From Chromobacterium haemolyticum DSM 19808 (GTDB lineage: Bacteria; Pseudomonadota; Gammaproteobacteria; Burkholderiales; Chromobacteriaceae), in assembly GCF_000711885.1 (NCBI RefSeq), contig NZ_JONK01000015.1:52898-116897 (forward strand): a DNA stretch of 64,000 nucleotides. The letters are read 5' to 3'. Below the pieces are notes generated by a model. That model was given only the letters and a program-made list of their open reading frames with translations. It ran no database searches and had not been told where the DNA came from. Positions within the stretch are counted from its first letter, which is position 1. Every line of letters starts with the position of its first letter. Positions 34,803 to 45,744 of this stretch are shown in pieces. Both the position numbers and the translations under genes were made by a program.

Positions 34803-35705
34803 ATGCTGGATGATCTGCAGTTATTCGTGAGCATTGTCGATGCCGGGAGCTTGAATGCCGCCGCTCGGCGGCTGGGCGTGCCCACCGCCACCCTGTCGCG
34901 TCGCTTGCAGGCGCTGGAGCGTGAGCTGGGCTGTCGTCTATTGCACCGCAGCGCGCGGAGGATGGAGCTGACGGCGGAAGGCGGGCAGTACTACGAACAA
35001 TGCCGGCCCTTACTGCAATCCCTGAGCCAGGCCGCCGCGTCGCTGGCGGACTCGCTGCATCAGGTTAAGGGTGTGCTGCGGGTGCTGTCGCCGCTGAGCC
35101 TGGGCAACGATGTCCTGGTGCCGGTATGGCGGCGGATGCTGAAGGATTACCCGGACTTGCGCCTGGAACTGCATCTGAACAACGCTATCGACGATTTGCT
35201 CAGCGGCATGGCGGATATGGCTTTGAGGGTGGGGGAGCAGCCGGACTCCAGTTTGAACCAGCGGAGACTAGGTTGGGTGCGCACCCTGCTGGTGGCCGCG
35301 CCCGCCTATCTGGCGACACAAGGCGAACCGCGGACGCCGGAGGATCTGGCGCGTCACGCTTTGCTGGTGGCTGAGCCGTTTGAGCGCTGGCATTTGCAGC
35401 GGCGGGACGACGGCGCGGCCTGGGAGTTGCCGCCGCCGCGGCTGCGGGTCAACGATATGCTGCTACCGCGTCGCTTGGCGGAGGCTGGAATGGGCATTGC
35501 CGTCTGCCCTCATAGCCTGTGTCATCGCCAGCTGGCGGAAGGCGGTTTGCGGCAGGTTTTGGCCGGCTGGGAAATGCCGGCTAAACCGGTTTACGCGGTG
35601 TGGCCGCAACGGCGCTATCCTCCGGCGCGGGTGCGCGTCTTGCTGGATGTTTTGGCGGAGTTTGCCAAGACAGAGCCTTTGCTGTCCCGGCCCGCCGGGA
35701 TTTAG
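34803..35705 (+). CDS. LysR-family transcriptional regulator
   Basis: A 300-residue regulator. The N-terminal helix-turn-helix contains GSLNAAARRLGVPTATLSRRLQALE (about 17-41), followed by the substrate-binding-like domain (about 85-290). It resembles the group with an early WxLQxRxDG-type central segment, often acting on a divergent neighbour. The AhpD-like gene is the likely target. Confidence 0.9.
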   Translation: MLDDLQLFVSIVDAGSLNAAARRLGVPTATLSRRLQALERELGCRLLHRSARRMELTAEGGQYYEQCRPLLQSLSQAAASLADSLHQVKGVLRVLSPLSLGNDVLVPVWRRMLKDYPDLRLELHLNNAIDDLLSGMADMALRVGEQPDSSLNQRRLGWVRTLLVAAPAYLATQGEPRTPEDLARHALLVAEPFERWHLQRRDDGAAWELPPPRLRVNDMLLPRRLAEAGMGIAVCPHSLCHRQLAEGGLRQVLAGWEMPAKPVYAVWPQRRYPPARVRVLLDVLAEFAKTEPLLSRPAGI

Positions 35706-35708
35706 GGA

Positions 35709-36281
35709 TCAGCCCGGCGTGGGTTCTCCGCGCCGTTTCTTGCCCGGGTGGGGCGGCTTGGGCAGCACGACCTGGCGGGTGCCCGCCAGCCTGTCGTGCA
35801 GGAATAGCTTGTCGCGGTCGTAGAACTTCGCCAGGAAGGGAATCAGGCACCAGCTCAGCGCCAGCCACAGAGCCTGCGGCTGGTGGCCGTAGGCCTTGGC
35901 CCAGCCGAGATAGGATACCGCCGGCATGCCGACGAACAAGACCAGGCCGATCACGTAGCGCGCCGCCGCCTGTTTCCAGACGATGCCGCCGCCATGAGCG
36001 TTGACCAGTTTGATGCGCCAGGTTTTCATTGCCACGGTTTGACCGCCGCGCACCCAGCAGTAGCCGAAATAAGCAAACAGGGCAAGGACCAGGACCGTTT
36101 TGAGCAGAGTTTTGAACAGCGTGCCTTGGCCTATCAGCATCTGCAGCGGCGTCAGCACCGCGGTGACGGTGAGCAAGAGCGCGGCGACCAGGAGCAATTC
36201 ATAGAACAAGCTGGCCAGGCTGCGTTTCAGTGTGGGCGGGGTCAGGGCGGTGGCGTCAGCGGGAGGCATCTTGGGCTTCAT
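35709..36281 (-). CDS. RDD-family membrane protein
   Basis: A 190-residue inner-membrane protein with the RDD arrangement. The first span (about 25-45) is preceded by KRSLASLFYELLL, followed by a second span and GGQTVAMKTWRIKLVN. Further spans lead to DRDKLFLHDRLAGTRQV at the C-terminal end. The function is unknown. It is the last gene of the sigma-DUF3619-DUF3106-RDD operon and overlaps the DUF3106 gene by 26 bases. Confidence 0.85.
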   Translation of the reverse strand: MKPKMPPADATALTPPTLKRSLASLFYELLLVAALLLTVTAVLTPLQMLIGQGTLFKTLLKTVLVLALFAYFGYCWVRGGQTVAMKTWRIKLVNAHGGGIVWKQAAARYVIGLVLFVGMPAVSYLGWAKAYGHQPQALWLALSWCLIPFLAKFYDRDKLFLHDRLAGTRQVVLPKPPHPGKKRRGEPTPG

Positions 36282-36645
36282 GTTGTTGCCGCAGGCGCTG
36301 GATGGCCTGCCGGCGTTGTTCGGGCGGCATCTGTTGCAACGTCTTCCAGTTGGCGCGGATCTCGTCCCGCTGCTGCTGGCTCAGTTCGGACCAGGCTTTC
36401 AGCTTTTGCTGCACGCGTTGGCGCTGCGCCTCCGGCAACTGTTGGAATTGCGGCACGATGGCCAGCAGGTTTTGTTTTTTATACGGAGCGTAGCGGTCCC
36501 ACTCCGTGGCCAGCGGCGCCAGAACCTGCTGCTGTTCCGCGCTCAATTGCGCCCAGCGGGGGTTGGCAGGCGGGCTGGCCTTGGTCGCCGGCGCCAGCAG
36601 TCCGCTTAGGCACAGGGCGAGCAAGAGGCGGCGGCCGCTATTCAT
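36256..36645 (-). CDS. DUF3106 secreted protein
   Basis: A 129-residue protein with a signal peptide (about 1-23), then a helical, Gln/Arg-rich body with repeats of the type WxxLSxEQQQVLAPL and MPPEQRRQAIQRLRQQ. This matches the DUF3106 family of betaproteobacteria. It is located in the periplasm by inference. It overlaps the genes on both sides, so expression should be coupled to the sigma factor. Confidence 0.8.
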   Translation of the reverse strand: MNSGRRLLLALCLSGLLAPATKASPPANPRWAQLSAEQQQVLAPLATEWDRYAPYKKQNLLAIVPQFQQLPEAQRQRVQQKLKAWSELSQQQRDEIRANWKTLQQMPPEQRRQAIQRLRQQHEAQDASR

Positions 36646-37003
36646 GCAAGCCTCGGCTGAAGTGGGGCTCCAGCAGGGCTTCGAACGGCAGATCCTGCGC
36701 CAGCACCGCGGCGTCCACCGCTTCTTCTTCCAGCTGCAAATCTTCCGCCAGCATCATGCCGGCGCCGGTCAACAGCGCGAAGCCCAAAGCCAAGCCGCCG
36801 CGGCGGAGCGCCAGCACGTGACGCTGCCCCCATAGGCCCAGCCGCTCGCGTTGCGTAACGGCTCCTGGGGAACTGGCCTCGAAGCGGACCAGCGCGCGCT
36901 GGCGCGCCTGGCGCAGCCTGCGTTCCAGCGCGGGGTCGAGATCGGCGCTGGCGTGGTCCAGCACGCGCGATACATGGCCGGGCAGGGGATTGGAAGGTTT
37001 CAT
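36638..37003 (-). CDS. DUF3619 family protein, possible anti-sigma factor
   Basis: A 121-residue protein with one membrane span (about 67-84). Its cytoplasmic N-terminal part is rich in Arg (LERRLRQARQRALVRFE). The ATG at 37003 has AAGGGAG upstream and overlaps the sigma factor stop by 4 bases. Position after the sigma gene and a single span suggest an anti-sigma role, but no recognised anti-sigma domain is seen. This is inference from context. Confidence 0.8.
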   Translation of the reverse strand: MKPSNPLPGHVSRVLDHASADLDPALERRLRQARQRALVRFEASSPGAVTQRERLGLWGQRHVLALRRGGLALGFALLTGAGMMLAEDLQLEEEAVDAAVLAQDLPFEALLEPHFSRGLHE

Positions 37004-37566
37004 AGCGTCACTCCCTTTTGCGCGAGGATGGCCGCCAGCGTGTGATTGGCGCGCGAGCAATGGGTTTTCACGCTGCCTTCCGAGCAGCCCATCACGCGCG
37101 CGGTGGCGGCAACATCCAGACCTTCCCAATAACGCAGCAGAAACGCCTCGCGTTGACGGGCCGGCAACAGTTGCAGCGAGGACTCGATCAGCACGGCGGT
37201 TTCCTTGCGCGCGCACCATTGTTCGGGATTGCTGTGCGCCTCGTCCGCGGCGACGTCCAGCGTTTCAAGCGGATCGAGGCTATCGTCTTCCTCCCGGGTG
37301 GGGATCAACGAGGACAGCAGCGTGCTGACGAAACGGCGAGCCTTGCTACGGCGGTAGAAGTCGCGGATGGTGTTTTGCAGGATGCGCTGGAAGATCAGCG
37401 GCAGTTCCGCCGCCGGGGCGTGCGGATAGCGATCCGCCAGTTTCATCATCGAGTCCTGCACGATATCCAATGCGCTGTCTTCATTCTGGACCGCATACCA
37501 CGCCTGCTTGAAAGCGCGTTTCTCCGCCGACTCCAGAAAGTCGGCCATTTCCTCGCGGCTAGCCAT
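37000..37566 (-). CDS. RNA polymerase sigma factor, ECF-like
   Basis: A 188-residue sigma-70 family protein. Region 2 is at about 15-80 (AFKQAWYAVQNEDSALDIVQ). Region 4 is at about 125-180, with LLPARQREAFLLRYWEGLDVAATARVMGCSEGSVKTH. The ATG at 37566 is the best fit although its ribosome binding site is weak. It heads a four-gene operon with DUF3619, DUF3106 and RDD genes, and is divergent from ilvB, a neighbourhood I recall from other betaproteobacteria. Confidence 0.88.
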   Translation of the reverse strand: MASREEMADFLESAEKRAFKQAWYAVQNEDSALDIVQDSMMKLADRYPHAPAAELPLIFQRILQNTIRDFYRRSKARRFVSTLLSSLIPTREEDDSLDPLETLDVAADEAHSNPEQWCARKETAVLIESSLQLLPARQREAFLLRYWEGLDVAATARVMGCSEGSVKTHCSRANHTLAAILAQKGVTL

Positions 37567-37689
37567 CGGATGAGAGTTTGAGTAGATGCCAACAGAAGAT
37601 GGTAGCAGAGCGCCGCCGATTCGGCCAAGCCTGATTTTTTTCCTGAATTTACCGAGGCTTAGGGGCATATTGCACCTGCACAAAAGCAC

Positions 37690-37718
37690 TTGACCGGTTT
37701 CAAAGCAATACGATAAGG
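37690..37718 (+). promoter_or_regulatory. possible ilvBHC promoter
   Basis: TTGACC (37690-37695) and ATAAGG (37713-37718) are separated by 17 bases, 45 bases before the ilvB ATG. The -10 is weak. No attenuator hairpin or leader peptide is visible in the short leader. Confidence 0.4.
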
Positions 37719-37762
37719 TCGTCCGATACGGGATGAAACTAACGCAAAGACAAAGAGGCGAT

Positions 37763-39529
37763 ATGCAGATATCGGGCGCGGAAGCGGTTGTCCGCTGCCT
37801 GCAGGAAGAAGGTGTCGAGTTTGTTTTCGGCTACCCCGGCGGCGCGGTGCTGGAAATTTACGATGCCATTTTCCGGCAGGACAAATTCAAACATGTGCTG
37901 GTGAGGCATGAGCAGGCGGCGGTGCATGCCGCCGACGCCTACTCCCGTTCCAGCGACAAGGTGGGCGTGGCCCTGGTCACTTCCGGCCCCGGCGCGACCA
38001 ATGCCGTGACCGGCATTGCCACCGCCTATATGGACTCCATCCCCATGGTGGTGCTGTCCGGCCAGGTGCCGTCCCCGGCCATCGGCCTGGACGCATTTCA
38101 GGAAGTGGACATGGTGGGCATTACCCGCCCGTGCGTGAAGCACAACTTCCTGGTCAAGGATGTGAACGAGATCGCCGCCACCATCAAGAAGGCGTTCTAC
38201 ATCGCCAAGAGCGGCCGTCCCGGCCCGGTGGTGGTGGACATCCCCAAGGACATCACTCAGCACCGCACGGATTTCCAATACCCGGAAAGCGTGCATATCC
38301 GTTCCTATGTGCCGGCTACTCGCGGCCACCCGGGGCAGATCAAGAAAGCGGTGAACCTGCTGTTGGAAGCCAAACGCCCCTTTGTTTACGTGGGCGGCGG
38401 CGCGGTGCAGGGCAATGCCGCCGGCGAAGTCACCGAACTGGTCAAATCGCTGGGTCTGCCGTGTACCAACACCCTGATGGGCCTGGGCGCCTATCCGGGG
38501 TCAGATCCGCAGTTCCTCGGCATGCTGGGCATGCACGGCACCTATGAAGCCAATATGGCGATGCAGTACTGCGACGTGTTGGTGGCCATAGGCGCGCGTT
38601 TTGACGACCGCGTGATCAGCGTGCCGTCGCATTTCCTCAGCCAGCCCAAGAAGATCATCCACATCGACGTGGATCCGTCCTCCATCTCCAAGCGGGTGAA
38701 GGCGGACATCCCCATCGTCGGCGACGTCAAGCATGTGCTGAAAGACATGCTGGACCTCCTTAAGCAATCCGGCCAGAAGCCGGACGCTCAAGCCCTGGCC
38801 GGCTGGTGGAAGCAAATCGGAGAATGGCGCAGCCACAACAGTTTGCTGTACACACCGTCCAGCGAGCTGATCAAGCCGCAGTTCGTGGTGGAGAAGCTGT
38901 ACGAAATCACCGGCGGCAAGGCTATCGTCACTTCCGATGTGGGCCAGCACCAGATGTGGGCGGCGCAGTACTACAAGTTCGACAATCCCAAGCAGTGGCT
39001 GAACTCCGGCGGCCTAGGCACCATGGGCTTCGGCCTGCCGGCCGCGATGGGCGCGCAACTGGCCAATCCGGACGCCACCGTCGCCTGCATCACCGGCGAA
39101 GGCTCGATCCAGATGAATATTCAGGAACTGTCCACCTGCAAGCAATACCATACCCCGGTGAAGGTAGTGGCCTTGAATAACCGCTACCTGGGCATGGTGC
39201 GCCAGTGGCAGCAGTTCTTCTACGGCACGCGCTATTCCGAATCCTATATGGACGCGCTGCCGGACTTCGTCAAAATCGCCGAGGCTTACGGTCATATCGG
39301 CTTCAAGGTGGAAGACCCCGCCGACGTGGAGCCGGTATTGAAGGAGGCGTTCAGCCAGAAGCTGAAGGAGCGCCTGGTATTCCTGGATTTCCGTACCGAC
39401 CAGTCCGAGAACGTGTTCCCGATGGTGCAGAACGGCAAGGGTCTGGACCAGATGGACCTGCCCGCGCACATGAGCGAGGTGCAGAGCGTGCCTTTCGAGA
39501 ACAACCGTGACTACGGCAATATGTGTTGA
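37763..39529 (+). CDS. ilvB: acetolactate synthase large subunit
   Basis: A ThDP-dependent enzyme condensing pyruvate in valine, leucine and isoleucine synthesis. The protein has 588 residues. The ThDP-activating Glu is in VRHEQAAVHAADAY. Later motifs include GLGTMGFGLPAAMGA and the ThDP-binding GEGSIQMNIQEL with NNRYLGMVRQWQ. AGAGG lies before the ATG at 37763, and the family starts MQISGAEAVV. ilvH follows after 11 bases. ilvI would be an equally fair symbol. Confidence 0.96.
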   Translation: MQISGAEAVVRCLQEEGVEFVFGYPGGAVLEIYDAIFRQDKFKHVLVRHEQAAVHAADAYSRSSDKVGVALVTSGPGATNAVTGIATAYMDSIPMVVLSGQVPSPAIGLDAFQEVDMVGITRPCVKHNFLVKDVNEIAATIKKAFYIAKSGRPGPVVVDIPKDITQHRTDFQYPESVHIRSYVPATRGHPGQIKKAVNLLLEAKRPFVYVGGGAVQGNAAGEVTELVKSLGLPCTNTLMGLGAYPGSDPQFLGMLGMHGTYEANMAMQYCDVLVAIGARFDDRVISVPSHFLSQPKKIIHIDVDPSSISKRVKADIPIVGDVKHVLKDMLDLLKQSGQKPDAQALAGWWKQIGEWRSHNSLLYTPSSELIKPQFVVEKLYEITGGKAIVTSDVGQHQMWAAQYYKFDNPKQWLNSGGLGTMGFGLPAAMGAQLANPDATVACITGEGSIQMNIQELSTCKQYHTPVKVVALNNRYLGMVRQWQQFFYGTRYSESYMDALPDFVKIAEAYGHIGFKVEDPADVEPVLKEAFSQKLKERLVFLDFRTDQSENVFPMVQNGKGLDQMDLPAHMSEVQSVPFENNRDYGNMC

Positions 39530-39540
39530 GGCCAGCCGGT

Positions 39541-41108
<1,568 letters not shown>

Positions 41109-41134
41109 TCTGTCGGTTTGATCTGGCGGCATGG

Positions 41135-41161
41135 AAAAGCCGGGCGTCGCGCCCGGCTTTT
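41135..41161 (+). terminator. terminator after ilvC
   Basis: AAAAGCCGGGCG and CGCCCGGCTTTT are perfect 12 bp arms around TCG. It ends the ilvBHC unit and may also serve the convergent ferritin-like gene. Confidence 0.88.
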
Positions 41162-41184
41162 CTCATGCTGTCTCCACATCCGGC

Positions 41185-42246
41185 TCAGTGGCTGGGAAAC
41201 GCCGGCGTTGCGCCGGCTTGCCAAACGGCGGTGATCAGGCTCTGCAAGTTGAACATGCTGCTGTAGAAGCTGCCCGGCATCTGCTGATTGGCTTGTGCGG
41301 TGTTGAAGCCGGTTTGCAACTCGGACATGAAGGCGCGAAAGCCGTCCTGAAGCTGGCGCTGGGCCATTGCCTGCTCAGCCAGCTGCTGTTTGTCGGGGTG
41401 GGGAATCAGCGGATAGGTAGCGGGAATCCAGGGGTTGGACCCCAGGCGCAGCAGGTCGAGGATCAGGTTGAATTTCAAAAAGTGGCTTTGCGACGGGTCG
41501 AAGTCGCTGGGATCGTAAGCTGTTGGACTCTCCGCCGGCGCTTGATCGCATGGAGGGATTTCCTCGGTGGAGCGGTTGCCTTCACCTTGCTTGACGATGG
41601 CCTGCATCGCCGCCAGTGCTTGGTCCAGGGTGTTGATGGTCTGGCTGAAGCCGTGGCCTTGTTGGTTTTTCTGCGTGTAGTCTGTGAAATTGGCCTGCTG
41701 TTTGGTATTGGCGGCGGCACCGACATAGAGGTCTTTCCACTGCAAGGGTACGGCAATTTCCAGCGCCTGATACAGCTCGCCTATCGAGTTGTATCGTGTT
41801 TGTTTGTTCCAGTCCGGTTTGCCGGGGGGCTCTGGTAGCTCGATCACACAGAACAGCTTCAGCTGGTTGATGTCCAGCGGCCCTAGTTTGACTTGGTAGC
41901 CCGCGTATTTCGGCGGCACATCGGGTTTGAGGAAGGGGATGCCCTCAGCCGCTTCATAGGTGGGGAAGGGGTATTGGGGCGAATAGCCCAGCGCATTGCA
42001 CAGATTGGAAATCAGTTCCAAGTGCAGCATTTCCTGGATTACCACGCTTTCAATCAGTTTGGCGGTGGTGGGATAAGCCTGCTGATTGCCGGAGTTCAAG
42101 CCCTGAATCGAATACAGGGTGGTCAGGTAGAGCGGAATGGTCCACAGCTCCACATCCACTGCGGCCTGCAGGTTGTCGTAAAGCTCTTGCTTGCTCCAGG
42201 TTGCCGGATTGTGGATGGTTTTGCGCAAAACATCGGTGATATGCAT
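41185..42246 (-). CDS. stand-alone ferritin-like domain protein
   Basis: A 353-residue protein whose N-terminal half (about 20-180) resembles the ferritin-like domain found in VioB and RebD-type iminophenyl-pyruvate dimer synthases. Candidate metal ligands are Glu33 (AAVDVELWTIPLYLTTLY), Glu66, and the Glu72-x-x-His75 pair (VIQEMLHLEL). There is no signal peptide. VioB is about three times longer, and no violacein genes are near, so this is a related single-domain protein of unknown role. Composition is a little less GC-rich than its neighbours. Confidence 0.75.
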   Translation of the reverse strand: MHITDVLRKTIHNPATWSKQELYDNLQAAVDVELWTIPLYLTTLYSIQGLNSGNQQAYPTTAKLIESVVIQEMLHLELISNLCNALGYSPQYPFPTYEAAEGIPFLKPDVPPKYAGYQVKLGPLDINQLKLFCVIELPEPPGKPDWNKQTRYNSIGELYQALEIAVPLQWKDLYVGAAANTKQQANFTDYTQKNQQGHGFSQTINTLDQALAAMQAIVKQGEGNRSTEEIPPCDQAPAESPTAYDPSDFDPSQSHFLKFNLILDLLRLGSNPWIPATYPLIPHPDKQQLAEQAMAQRQLQDGFRAFMSELQTGFNTAQANQQMPGSFYSSMFNLQSLITAVWQAGATPAFPSH

Positions 42247-42397
42247 CGTTGCCTTCTCCGTAGGATGAATGCCGGTTCGGCGCTGAATGCCGAGGGCATC
42301 TTTTCATTTTTGGATAGGCAATCGATGATTCCTACGCGATAGTTATTTTTACGTAGGAAAGGGTTTGGGCGGACAAAAATAAAACGCGGCGTCGAGC

Positions 42398-42520
42398 TAA
42401 TGCCGTTCACTTAAGAGAAAAGCACCGTCTCCATGCATGGAAAACGGTGCTTTTTTTTGTGGATTCCTGTGTTCACAAGGCCAGAAAAGTCGCCCGGAAA
42501 TCCTTAAATGAACGGCATTA
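42398..42520. mobile_element. 123 bp MITE-like element with 11 bp target duplication
   Basis: The termini TAATGCCGTTCACTTAAG (42398-42415) and CTTAAATGAACGGCATTA (42503-42520) are inverted with one mismatch. The element is flanked by perfect direct repeats CGGCGTCGAGC (42387-42397 and 42521-42531). It has no coding capacity. A parent insertion sequence with the same ends is not in the window. The long duplication is of the size known for some IS4-type elements. Confidence 0.88.
42418..42458 (+). terminator. terminator hairpin carried by the 123 bp element
   Basis: AAAAGCACCGT and ACGGTGCTTTT form an 11 bp stem. The loop contains the palindrome CCATGCATGG. T8 follows on the plus strand, and A-rich sequence on the other side gives weaker function in reverse. 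Confidence 0.8.
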
Positions 42521-42560
42521 CGGCGTCGAGCCGCGTTTTTTATGGGAGGGCGAGCTCGGT

Positions 42561-43421
42561 TCAGTCCGCCATTGCCTCGCCCATGCGCACCGCGCCGGCG
42601 GCTTGCCAGGCGGAGTTGAAGCTCAGCGGGCCTTGAGGGAACAGCAAGACCACGGTGGAACCCAGCAGGAAGCGACCCATCTCCTCCCCCTTGGCCAGGC
42701 GGATGTCTTGATCGCTGTAATCCCAGTGGCGGATTTGTCCCGGCCGCGGAGGGTTGATCACGCCGTGCCAGACGGTGGCCATGCTGCCGACGATGGTGGC
42801 GCCCACCAGCACCAGGGCGAAGGGCTGGCCGTCTTGTCCCTCGAACAGGCAGACCACGCGCTCATTGCGAGCGAACAAGCGGTCCACGCCGCGGGCGGTG
42901 GCCGGGTTGACCGAATACAGCTCGCCCGGCACATAGCTCATCCGCAACAGGCGGCCGGCGCAAGGCATATGGATGCGATGGTAGTCGCGCGGGCTCAGGT
43001 AGATGGTGGCGAAATGGCCGTCGTCGAAACGGCGCGCCCACTCGGCGTCGCCGGCCAGTAGCGCTTGGGCCGAGTAGCTGCGGCCCTTGGCCTGGAAGAT
43101 CTGTCCCTGTTCTACGCGGCCGAACTGGCTGATCGCGCCGTCCACCGGGCAGACCAGCCGTTCGCTCGCCAGCGGGCGGGCGTCGGCGCGCAAGGCGCGA
43201 GTGAAGAAGGCGTTGAAACTGGCGTAGGCCGCGGGGTCGCTGGCGGCGGCTTCGCTCATATCCACTTTATAGCGGGCAATGAAGCGACGGATGATCCATT
43301 GCGTCAGGCTGCCGCCTTCCCAGTTGGCGATGCAGCCCGCGAACCGGGTCATGGCCAGCTTGGGCATCAGATGTTGCAACAGCACGAACAGTCGTTCGGA
43401 CACTGGTTTGTCCTCGATCAA
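42561..43421 (-). CDS. psd: phosphatidylserine decarboxylase proenzyme
   Basis: A membrane-associated enzyme making phosphatidylethanolamine. The protein has 286 residues. The self-cleavage motif is LGST with Ser255 (LLGSTVVLLF), which becomes the pyruvoyl group of the small alpha chain. YLSPRDYHRIHMP carries the conserved Asp and His residues. It is divergent from leuA. Confidence 0.95.
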   Translation of the reverse strand: MIEDKPVSERLFVLLQHLMPKLAMTRFAGCIANWEGGSLTQWIIRRFIARYKVDMSEAAASDPAAYASFNAFFTRALRADARPLASERLVCPVDGAISQFGRVEQGQIFQAKGRSYSAQALLAGDAEWARRFDDGHFATIYLSPRDYHRIHMPCAGRLLRMSYVPGELYSVNPATARGVDRLFARNERVVCLFEGQDGQPFALVLVGATIVGSMATVWHGVINPPRPGQIRHWDYSDQDIRLAKGEEMGRFLLGSTVVLLFPQGPLSFNSAWQAAGAVRMGEAMAD

Positions 43422-43443
43422 TCAGACTAAACCCAAGATTATA

Positions 43444-43457
43444 ACCGATCTATCGGT
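43444..43457. promoter_or_regulatory. palindrome upstream of psd
   Basis: ACCGAT-CT-ATCGGT is a perfect 6 bp-arm palindrome 23-36 bases before the psd ATG. It is operator-like, with no known binder. Confidence 0.35.
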
Positions 43458-43508
43458 GTCTGATCGCCTGTGCATCGCTTAAACAATAATCAGTTTTCAA
43501 ATGAAAAT

Positions 43509-43541
43509 GGACATAATGTCCGATTTATGGCGCTTGGACAT
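43509..43541. promoter_or_regulatory. GGACAT palindrome and extra half-site upstream of leuA
   Basis: GGACAT-A-ATGTCC (43509-43521) is a perfect palindrome. A third GGACAT lies at 43536-43541. The cluster is about 100-130 bases before the leuA start. The HTH domain on the LeuA protein itself is a candidate binder; this is inference. Confidence 0.45.
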
Positions 43542-43638
43542 GGCGTGTGACGTTTTAATCACAGATTTCAACATGCAGATTTGACTTTATGTCTTGGTTG
43601 CCGGTAGGCTGAATCAAAATTTGCTGCGGGAGCACATG

Positions 43639-45447
<1,809 letters not shown>

Positions 45448-45570
45448 GGTTTTCCGGCCGAGGCGGTCAGCGCGACACGTCGTCGACAAGGTTTTCCATC
45501 CCGTCCTTGTCGGCGCGCAGTCAGCGCTAGACCGCCCGGCCCAGGGAGTTCACTTTATCGAGTGTGAAGT

Positions 45571-45677
45571 CCATAAGGCCCACAAGGCCGCCCCATTTGG
45601 CCCCGGCTCACAAGGCCGCGCGGCGGACTGCCGACCCATGAGGTCGGCGTCGTTGCGCGGCAGAGCCGGGGTTTTTT
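45571..45677 (+). ncRNA. structured RNA element with repeated CCAYAAGGCC motifs
   Basis: Five related 10-mers occur: CCATAAGGCC (45571), CCACAAGGCC (45580), CCATTTGGCC (45593), TCACAAGGCC (45608) and CCATGAGGTC (45636). The last two lie within a nested hairpin that ends in a T run. It does not match any riboswitch class I recognise. It may be only the leuA 3' end or a separate small RNA. Confidence 0.4.
45601..45677 (+). terminator. three-tier terminator hairpin after leuA
   Basis: There are three nested perfect helices. CCCCGGCTC (45601-45609) pairs with GAGCCGGGG (45663-45671). GCCGCGC (45615-45621) pairs with GCGCGGC (45655-45661). GCCGACC (45630-45636) pairs with GGTCGGC (45642-45648). 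Six T follow. It is unusually long for a simple terminator. Confidence 0.82.
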
Positions 45678-45744
45678 GCGTTTTACGAGTGGACGGGCCG
45701 GCGCTAGACTGCCAACTCTCTACTATCCACTACGGAAAGCGTCC

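Larger units (their letters stand above)
42381..42540 (-). terminator. psd terminator split by an insertion
   Basis: The outer arms AAAACGCGGC (42381-42390) and GCCGCGTTTT (42530-42539) pair perfectly. Removing the inserted 123 bp element and one copy of the 11 bp direct repeat restores a compact hairpin with the loop GTCGA and T runs on both sides, 20 bases after the psd stop. Confidence 0.75.
42247..42560. other. region between the ferritin-like gene and psd
   Basis: 314 bases with no gene. It contains the disrupted psd terminator, the 123 bp inserted element, and an AT-rich stretch (42320-42360) that probably carries the promoter of the ferritin-like gene. Confidence 0.7.
45448..45744 (+). 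other. leuA-bioD spacer with structured RNA
   Basis: 297 bases with no gene. It is filled mainly by the repeated CCAYAAGGCC-type motifs and the nested terminator hairpin described separately. The bioD promoter is not clear. Confidence 0.6.

Noticed and set aside
41185..42246. Violacein pathway gene (vioB)
   Set aside because: The protein is only 353 residues, lacks the large N-terminal part of VioB and has no vioA, C, D or E beside it.
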